A stretch of 6,408 nt of DNA from Myxococcales bacterium (GTDB lineage Bacteria > Desulfobacterota_B > Binatia > UBA1149 > SPBQ01). The position numbers were made by a program, and so were the translations under genes. The stretch covers positions 1 through 6,408 of the forward strand of contig SPBQ01000139.1 of NCBI GenBank assembly GCA_004525875.1, written 5' to 3'. Below are positions 1 through 4,663 of the stretch, one piece after another. The notes beneath the pieces were generated by a model that was not told the DNA's origin, ran no database searches, and saw only the letters and a list, made by a program, of their open reading frames with translations. Each line of letters begins with the position of its first letter. Position 1 is the stretch's first letter.

Positions 1-236
1 CGCTTGCCGTAGATGTAGTCGCCGTTCTCCGAACGGTCGCCGTTGCTCGCCGCCCACGCGATCGTTTCGACGAGCTTCGGTCGCTCGACGGTCCAGATCG
101 CATCGAGCTCCTCCACCAGGCCCCGGTAGCCGGCCGGCGTGATGTAGTTCTTGAGCCCGCCGGGCGGCTCGACCGCCGGCTCGAGGTCGAGGTCATCCTC
201 CTCGCCGTCGGACTCCTTCGTGAAAGCTTTGCTCAT
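1..236 (-). CDS. greB: Transcription elongation factor GreB, N-terminal part (cut by window edge)
   Basis: GreB binds in the secondary channel of RNA polymerase and stimulates cleavage of backtracked RNA, rescuing stalled complexes. Translating the minus strand gives the Gre coiled-coil domain: KNYITPAGYRGLVEEL, then a W and ERP segment, then WAASNGDRSENGDYIYGK. The GDRSEN tip carries the Asp and Glu that position the catalytic Mg2+ in the family, and WAAS-GDRSEN-DY is more like GreB than GreA. The reading frame is open to position 1, so the C-terminal FKBP-like domain lies outside the window. I chose the ATG at 236 because the MSKAFTKESD N-terminus followed by an acidic stretch is, from memory, common in beta/delta-type GreB proteins. 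An in-frame ATG at 257 would add seven residues. Neither start has a clear Shine-Dalgarno. The acidic lead of about 28 residues before the conserved domain is absent from E. coli GreB. Confidence 0.93.
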   Translation of the reverse strand, partial: MSKAFTKESDGEEDDLDLEPAVEPPGGLKNYITPAGYRGLVEELDAIWTVERPKLVETIAWAASNGDRSENGDYIYGK

Positions 237-500
237 GCGCTGGTCAGTATCCGCCATCACGGGCTGCCGTCAACGCCGGTCTGCGCACGAGCGCTATGCG
301 GCGGGTACGGACCGGACCCATCTCGCTCGATCGCGATGCGCGACGCCAGCCGCGCCAGTGAACTCCTGGTCGGGATTAAACAGTTTTTGCGTCTGCGTCG
401 AGTTCCCCGAGCTTGTCGCAACCAGTTGGAAATTTCGTGACGCGTGCCGGGAGGTCGAGCAGTACGCCGCCGGCGAGTGCATGCCCGTGTCAGGCGACCG
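237..500. other. Intergenic region between greB and the DUF1259 gene
   Basis: This stretch of 264 bp holds no ORF I can support on either strand; the open frames crossing it are low-complexity Arg/Ala/Ser translations typical of GC-rich DNA. It contains an A/T-rich island around 362-440, which stands out from its surroundings and is a plausible place for greB promoter elements. I see no hairpin followed by a T-run that would serve as a classical terminator for the DUF1259 gene, which ends at 501. No tRNA-like structure is apparent. Confidence 0.6.
246..273 (-). promoter_or_regulatory. Possible sigma-70-type promoter for greB
   Basis: On the minus strand TTGACG (273-268) is followed after 16 bp by GATACT (251-246), matching the -35 box at five and the -10 box at four of six bases. 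Initiation would fall near 239, almost on top of the ATG at 236, giving a nearly leaderless message; this would favour that start over 257. Another -10-like hexamer, TTTAAT, occurs at 380-375 in an A/T-rich patch but lacks a good -35. Both are weak motif matches only. Confidence 0.2.
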
Positions 501-1976
501 TCACGTGCCGCTGCCCTGCGCATCGAGAGCAGCGCGAATGCCGCGCGCAAGATCCGCCGCCGGGCCGGTTCCCCAGAAGTGGGTGAAGAAGTACGCCGGG
601 TTTTCTCCGATCATGTGGTTGTGGAGAGCGACGATGTGGATACCGGCCTTACGCAGCGTGCGCAGGACCGGCTGAACCTCGGCCGCCGTCATGGCGAAGT
701 CGCCGTCGACGGCGGCCAGGGCGTCGCTGCCCGAGAAGGCAGCCCAGGTGCTGAGACCCATGGATCCGCCGAACGTGACGCCGGCCATCGTCGCGGTTCG
801 TCCGATGGATACCTTGACCACGCCGGCGCTCGTCGTCGCCGAATAGCCAAGGATCGTTCCGATTCGATCCGCGTCGATACTGCCGGTCGAAGGAATCTGT
901 CCGGGAAAGCGAGACGCGGGCACCGGGCTGGCGCGGCGTACGGCACGGACGGCGTCCCAGACGGCCTTGACTCCCGCGGCGAGCCGCCCCGTGTCGCCAC
1001 GGCCCGCGATGTGCATGAAGTAGACCTTCGGCTCATCGAAGAAGAAGTGGTTGTGGAGCGCCGTGATTTCCAGCCGATGGGCGAAGGCGGCATCCATCGC
1101 TGGACTCACCTCATCCTGGAAGACCACCACGTCACCCATGACCATCGATCGGCCATCGTCGGCGGCGAACGCCGCCCACGTGGTCAGGCCCGCGGGCGGA
1201 GTGAATGCCATCCCGTCGACCGTGACGAGGACGTCGGTCCGTGGCCAGACGGCACGAACCGTCCCATCTTCCGCCTCTTTCGCCTCGACTCCGATCGCGA
1301 GACTGACGACGCTGGGGTCGATGATCGGGCGCGCGGCATGAGCGGCGAGGTCATCGAAGTGCGTCTGCGCGTCGGCCTTCGTCCAGAGTCCGATCATGCC
1401 CCCGGTAGAGAACGTCCCGTCATCGGTGTCCATGGATCTCGTGCCGTCGAGGTAGCACTCGATGTGGTCGCCCCGCATCGTGGCCCTGACCGTATGCCAC
1501 GCGTCGTGATCGAGCTCGACGGAAACGCTCCTGAGCATGCGCCGCACCCCATCCTTGACGGAATAGACGCGGAAGTTGTCCTCGAGAGGGTTGTACCGCG
1601 CGACGTAGTAGTTGCGGACGTCCTGGGCTCTCCACACGACTCCGCCGCCCTGGTCCTCCCGTCCGGCTACGCCTCGAAGCCGAACCGAGACGTCCACGTC
1701 TTCGAAGGAGGTGTCGTCGACGAATACCACGTTGAAGACACTCCCGGCATTCGCGGATTCCTGAGCAAGAACGTGCGAGCCACTGGGTGCCGATGCGTCT
1801 TCAGCCACTCGCCACTGGCCCGTCGCGTCGGTGAATCCGGGCGCGTTGCGTCCGAGCGCATCATCATCGAAGTTCCACGAATGTCCTTGGGCGAACGCCA
1901 GCGGATCCTGAATGACGAGAAGGATCAAGGTAGCTGCTGCTATGCCGATCCCCGACTCGAGTCCCCGGTTCCTCAT
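501..1976 (-). CDS. Exported protein: LamG-like domain plus duplicated DUF1259 (LppY/LpqO-type) region
   Basis: This 491-residue protein begins with a signal peptide: basic MRNRG, a hydrophobic core to about residue 22, and an AFA|Q cleavage site near residue 29. Residues 32-212 look like a concanavalin A/LamG-type jelly roll of the kind seen in DUF1080 and family-16-like proteins, with WNFDDDALG at the start, WRAQDVRNYYVARYNP in the middle and the IGLWTKADAQTHFDDL strand near the end. Residues 245-490 match DUF1259, the family of mycobacterial lipoproteins LppY and LpqO, whose function is unknown. It consists of two halves that repeat the same signatures: TTWAAF / STWAAF (265-270, 409-414), ALHNH / ALHNH (306-310, 450-454) and FMHIAG / FTHFWG (320-325, 464-469). 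The conserved histidines could bind metal, which is inference. The ATG at 1976 has GGAG at 1988-1985 with 8-nt spacing. It is probably the last gene of an operon with the lipoprotein upstream. An enzymatic or ligand-binding role in the periplasm is possible but unproven. Confidence 0.9.
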   Translation of the reverse strand: MRNRGLESGIGIAAATLILLVIQDPLAFAQGHSWNFDDDALGRNAPGFTDATGQWRVAEDASAPSGSHVLAQESANAGSVFNVVFVDDTSFEDVDVSVRLRGVAGREDQGGGVVWRAQDVRNYYVARYNPLEDNFRVYSVKDGVRRMLRSVSVELDHDAWHTVRATMRGDHIECYLDGTRSMDTDDGTFSTGGMIGLWTKADAQTHFDDLAAHAARPIIDPSVVSLAIGVEAKEAEDGTVRAVWPRTDVLVTVDGMAFTPPAGLTTWAAFAADDGRSMVMGDVVVFQDEVSPAMDAAFAHRLEITALHNHFFFDEPKVYFMHIAGRGDTGRLAAGVKAVWDAVRAVRRASPVPASRFPGQIPSTGSIDADRIGTILGYSATTSAGVVKVSIGRTATMAGVTFGGSMGLSTWAAFSGSDALAAVDGDFAMTAAEVQPVLRTLRKAGIHIVALHNHMIGENPAYFFTHFWGTGPAADLARGIRAALDAQGSGT

Positions 1977-1980
1977 TACG

Positions 1981-2079
1981 CTATCTCCGAAGGTCTTGCC
2001 GTACGTCGGCTCTGAAGCGCTCTTCGTCGTCGGCGTCGTGCTCGATGGCCTTGCATTCCCACGCTTTCCATCGCTTCAC
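1981..2079 (-). CDS. Candidate small coupled ORF, 32 residues, unknown function
   Basis: A GTG at 2079 overlaps the lipoprotein stop as GTGA, the usual arrangement for translational coupling, and opens a frame of 32 codons ending in TAG at 1983-1981, four bases before the ATG of the DUF1259 gene. It fills the 99-bp gap almost exactly. The product starts MKRWKAWECKAIEHD and ends ADVRQDLRR; it is highly charged and probably helical, with one Cys and no signal peptide or membrane segment. By my count about 71 percent of its codons end in G or C, compatible with coding but not proof in GC-rich DNA. A weak AAAAGAG lies upstream of the GTG, and the ribosome binding site of the next gene lies in its last codons. 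It may instead be untranslated spacer, or translation may serve only to couple the two neighbours. I recognise no family. Confidence 0.35.
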   Translation of the reverse strand: MKRWKAWECKAIEHDADDEERFRADVRQDLRR

Positions 2080-2522
2080 CAGGGCACTCTTTTCGTCGCC
2101 TGAATCTCTTCCGTCAGCTCCCGCCCGATTCCTTCCGCTTCCTCGATGAGCGCCTTCTCGGTCCGGTTGCCTTCATCCCTGATGGTGATGCCGGCAGCGG
2201 CGACAGCCTCGCCGGCCGCGTTCAGAATAGGCATCGTGACATCAAGGTTGTCTCCCTCTCGCAGCACCACGGTCTGTCCGTTTGCCATGACGCTCAAGTC
2301 CTCCGGATCAGAGAGCTGTCCGAGTTTCTCGCTGATGTTGCATGCGATGATTCTGTTCTCCGTCTTCCCGGTCGGTACGGCGTGAATGGTGAGACGTACG
2401 AGCGTCGGGTGCTTTGCCACGATTTGCTGCACGAGCTCCTGGGCTACGCTGAACTCTCCGTCCGTCGAATGGGGCGCGCACGAGCTCAGCAAGAGAGTCG
2501 TCAGAATGATACCGATTCTCAT
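2076..2522 (-). CDS. Small lipoprotein with cache-like sensor domain
   Basis: The 148-residue product starts MRIGIILTTLLLSSCAP, a lipoprotein signal peptide with lipobox LSSC and acylated Cys15. Ala at +2 suggests sorting to the outer membrane. After a short linker, residues 25-115 run from a helix (VAQELVQQIVAKHP) through strands containing RIIACNISEKLGQLSDPEDL to DVTMPILNAAGEAVAAAGITI. This helix, strand, IA-N and P-DAAG-GA-G order resembles the extracellular cache/PDC-type small-molecule sensor fold. That assignment rests on pattern recognition; the ligand is unknown and there is no transmembrane or signalling domain attached. The remaining C-terminus is a charged helix (EKALIEEAEGIGRELTEEI). 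The ATG at 2522 has a strong GGAGG at 2538-2534, 11 nt upstream. The SDR stop lies 65 bp upstream, and the gene downstream is the LamG-DUF1259 protein, also exported, so the two may act together in the envelope. Confidence 0.82.
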   Translation of the reverse strand: MRIGIILTTLLLSSCAPHSTDGEFSVAQELVQQIVAKHPTLVRLTIHAVPTGKTENRIIACNISEKLGQLSDPEDLSVMANGQTVVLREGDNLDVTMPILNAAGEAVAAAGITIRDEGNRTEKALIEEAEGIGRELTEEIQATKRVPW

Positions 2523-2587
2523 GGCTCACCGTTCCTCCGCTCGCATGACGAGGACTGCACGGCGCCCGGCGCGGAGCAGGATCGGCG

Positions 2588-3454
2588 CTAAGCCATGTAG
2601 AGCCCGCCGTTCACGTCGAGCGCCACACCATTGATATAGGAGGCCTCGTCCGATGCGAGGAAAGCGATCGCGGCGGCCTGTTCCTCGGGCGCCGAGAGCC
2701 GTTTGATCGGCATGAACCAGCGGTACGCTGCGATTCGCTCGGTGCGGGTCCTGGCTTCTTTCTCCGAGGCGGCCGCGTCTGCGCTGCCCGCGCGGAGCAT
2801 CGGCGTGTCGACGCCGCCCGGGCAGATCGCGTTCACGCGAACGCCCCTCGGCCCGTAGTCGAAGGCGAGGTGCCGGGTAAGCCCGAGCACACCAGCCTTG
2901 CTGGCCGTGTAGGCGAGGCCGCCGTTCGCGCTCTTCGAGCGACCGGCAAGCGACGAGACGTTGACGATCGAACCGCGTCCGCGCTCCGCCATTGCCGGCA
3001 GGATCGCCCGGCACATGTAGAACGGGCCACCGAGGTTGATCGCCAGAACCTTGGCCCAGCGCTCGTCGGTGATGCCCTCGATGCCTTCCGAACCCGCGGT
3101 GTCACCGACGCCCGCCACGTTGGCGAGGACGTCGATCGGGCCGAGCTCCGCAACGGCAGCTTCGACTGCCCGCTCGACCTCCGCGCTCACCGATACGTCA
3201 CAGGTGAGCGCGGCGGCTCTTCCATCGGCCGCCCGGATCGAACGCACGGTCTCCTCGGCCGCGTCGCGGACGCGATCGAGCGCGGCAACGGCCGCACCCT
3301 CGACGGCAAGGCGCAGTGCGGTGGCGCGGCCGATGCCGCTGCCGGCACCCGTCACCAGCGCGGTGCGGTTCTCGAAACGACGTGCGGTTGCCACCGCCGG
3401 CGAGGCTAGGCCCCTGTCTACGCTGAGAAAAGAATGCTGCGCGCTGCGAGCCAC
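2588..3454 (-). CDS. SDR family NAD(P)-dependent oxidoreductase
   Basis: A classical short-chain dehydrogenase/reductase, cytosolic, oxidising or reducing a hydroxyl/keto group with NAD(H) or NADP(H). Visible motifs, numbered from the GTG at 3454: TGAGSGIG at 35-42 (dinucleotide binding), Asp60 at the end of strand 2 (typical of NAD preference), CDV with Asp86, NVAG at 112-115 (usual NNAG), Asn140, Ser168, YTASK giving Tyr182 and Lys186, and PGGV at 212-215. The catalytic Asn-Ser-Tyr-Lys set is complete. The substrate cannot be told from sequence. The frame is closed upstream by a TGA at 3475-3473, so the only likely starts are GTG at 3454 and GTG at 3394. Neither has a clear Shine-Dalgarno. 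The second gives MATARRFENRTALVTG, a more usual SDR N-terminus of 268 residues in total, whereas the first adds 20 residues of unconserved look. The longer form is given here, but the shorter may be the real one. Confidence 0.93.
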   Translation of the reverse strand: MARSAQHSFLSVDRGLASPAVATARRFENRTALVTGAGSGIGRATALRLAVEGAAVAALDRVRDAAEETVRSIRAADGRAAALTCDVSVSAEVERAVEAAVAELGPIDVLANVAGVGDTAGSEGIEGITDERWAKVLAINLGGPFYMCRAILPAMAERGRGSIVNVSSLAGRSKSANGGLAYTASKAGVLGLTRHLAFDYGPRGVRVNAICPGGVDTPMLRAGSADAAASEKEARTRTERIAAYRWFMPIKRLSAPEEQAAAIAFLASDEASYINGVALDVNGGLYMA

Positions 3455-3483
3455 CGGAGGCGGCGTCGTGCGAAGTCATGGGG

Positions 3484-3513
3484 AGCTCGCTTCGCGAGCT
3501 CGCGAAGCGAGCT
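3484..3513. repeat. Perfect 30-bp palindrome, possible terminator hairpin
   Basis: The 30 bases are their own reverse complement: left half AGCTCGCTTCGCGAG, right half its exact complement. The unit is AGCTCG, CTTCG, CGAGCTCG, CGAAG, CGAGCT, so it can fold as one 13-bp stem with a 4-base loop or as smaller stems around CTTCG and CGAAG loops. A further TTCGCG at 3517-3522 can pair with CGCGAA at 3501-3506. It overlaps the last two bases of the sulfotransferase stop codon and precedes the SDR gene. There is no T-run on either side, so if it ends transcription it is not a standard intrinsic terminator; a REP-like interspersed element is the main alternative. Confidence 0.8.
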
Positions 3514-4510
3514 ACTTTCGCGACGCGATGACCCGCCGCCCGGCCGCGCACGCCTCCTCCAGGCGCGCACGCTCGTCGGCAGCCAGCTTGTCGGCCCGTG
3601 TCGGCGGAATGCCTCGCACCATCGCGGCCGCCTCGTCGAGCCAGCCGCCGGGCTCCAGCCCGAAGAACGCGGCGATGTGCTCCAGCCGGCGCCGTGGCTC
3701 GCGCACGAGTTCTTCGAAGCTCGCTTCCATGTACTGTGCGGGGTCGAGCTCGGCTACCCCCTCGTAGCCGCGCACGATCTGGTCCGACCAGTATCGCCCG
3801 TAGTACTCGGCCGGTGGTCGAGCGGCCAGGATCAACGAGATCGGGTCGTCGTCGCGCGGCTCGCAGGCGACGTCGATAGCGCCCATCTCCGAGGGCCGCC
3901 GACCGTCGGCCACCGGCGCGTCGTAGAGCAATGCGATCGGCAAACGGTAGGCGTGGTGCTCGCGCATCGATAGCGCCACCTCGGCGCCGTCGCGGTGCAG
4001 GTGCAGGTAACGCGCCTCGGGGAACAGGCCGTGCAGGCCGCCGAGATACTCGATCGACGAACCGGACCGCTCGATCCAGCAACGCTTGCCGAGTCGCGCC
4101 GAGAGCCAGCCGAACAGACTGTGGTAGTGCTCGACTGGCGTTCTCCGCGGCCGCGATCGAACGAAATCGGTGAGCTCGTCGTAGAGCGCGTCGGGGGCGT
4201 CGGTGAGACGCGGCATCATCGTGACGAGCAGCCAGGGGAGGGGGTCGCCGCGGCGGTAGCGGCCGCGGTCGAACGGATAGACGATCTCCTCGACATCGTA
4301 GCCGCGGCGCAGGACGGCCGTCACGAAGGACTGTTCGGCCGTAACGAGATCGGCGAAGTCGGCCCCGTCGATCGGCGACGTGCCGAAGCGTCGGCCCCAG
4401 TCGAGCCCGGTAAAGAATTCGAACAGGCTGAGCACCTCCGGGCTGGCGCCGAGCATGCGCGAGAGCAGCGTCGAGCCGCAGCGGCCCGTGCCGACGATGA
4501 ATCGGGACAT
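3512..4510 (-). CDS. Sulfotransferase family protein (PAPS-dependent type)
   Basis: The 332-residue product has the sulfotransferase P-loop-like 5'-phosphosulfate motif at its very N-terminus, GTGRCGSTLLSRML (7-20). The 3'-phosphate motif is YLHLHRDGAEVALSMREHHAY (168-188), with Arg173 and Ser181 at the expected spots. WIERSG (145-150) corresponds to the WxEKSP-type segment between them, and the C-terminal part has the FEELVREPRRRLEHIAAFFGL stretch (265-285) common in this family. Such enzymes move sulfate from PAPS to a hydroxyl or amine of a carbohydrate, lipid or protein; the acceptor here is unknown. There is no signal peptide, so it is probably cytosolic. The ATG at 4510 is fixed by the motif starting at residue 7. 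The nearest GGAG (4527-4524) is 13 nt away and could be masked by the CCTCC beside it. It sits between two perfect palindromes, suggesting its own transcription unit. Confidence 0.9.
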   Translation of the reverse strand: MSRFIVGTGRCGSTLLSRMLGASPEVLSLFEFFTGLDWGRRFGTSPIDGADFADLVTAEQSFVTAVLRRGYDVEEIVYPFDRGRYRRGDPLPWLLVTMMPRLTDAPDALYDELTDFVRSRPRRTPVEHYHSLFGWLSARLGKRCWIERSGSSIEYLGGLHGLFPEARYLHLHRDGAEVALSMREHHAYRLPIALLYDAPVADGRRPSEMGAIDVACEPRDDDPISLILAARPPAEYYGRYWSDQIVRGYEGVAELDPAQYMEASFEELVREPRRRLEHIAAFFGLEPGGWLDEAAAMVRGIPPTRADKLAADERARLEEACAAGRRVIASRK

Positions 4511-4607
4511 CCTAGGAGGGCCGCTCCGTTCTTCGAGGCTTCGTGCGGCGCGTACGCGCTCCCGAACGGCCCAGGCGGACCAGGCTCATCGGGCCCAGCA
4601 GGCTCAC

Positions 4608-4627
4608 ACGACGACGATCGTCGTCGT
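4608..4627. repeat. Perfect 20-bp palindrome downstream of the cysteine-rich gene
   Basis: ACGACGACGATCGTCGTCGT reads the same on both strands. It lies 36 bp past the TAA of the cysteine-rich protein and about 100 bp before the sulfotransferase start. Its trinucleotide-repeat character (ACG/CGT) allows a stem of 8 bp with a GATC loop, or slipped pairings. No T-run follows, so a role as terminator is only a possibility. The rest of 4511-4663 holds no gene I can support. Confidence 0.65.
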
Positions 4628-4663
4628 AGCGGAACGCTGCCTCCGAGGAAAGCGCGTTGCCGG

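Noticed and set aside
444..2015. Long plus-strand open frame of 523 codons
   Set aside because: It mirrors the LamG-DUF1259 gene; its translation is Arg/Gly/Asp/Val-rich without domains, whereas the minus strand has a signal peptide, domain motifs and a ribosome binding site.
2043..2073. CGATGG/CCATCG inverted pair between lipoprotein and DUF1259 genes as a terminator
   Set aside because: Six-bp stem with a 19-base loop and no T-run; too weak, and a terminator here would cut the likely operon.
3198..4082. Minus-strand frame of 294 codons spanning the sulfotransferase and SDR
   Set aside because: It is out of frame with both recognised genes and its product is Arg/Ala-rich without motifs; the ATG at 3476 belongs to this frame and not to the SDR.
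4540..4605. Minus-strand PGPPGPFG peptide suggesting a collagen-like gene remnant
   Set aside because: Only two or three Gly-X-Y triplets are present and there is no start or continuing repeat; in GC-rich DNA this is expected by chance.
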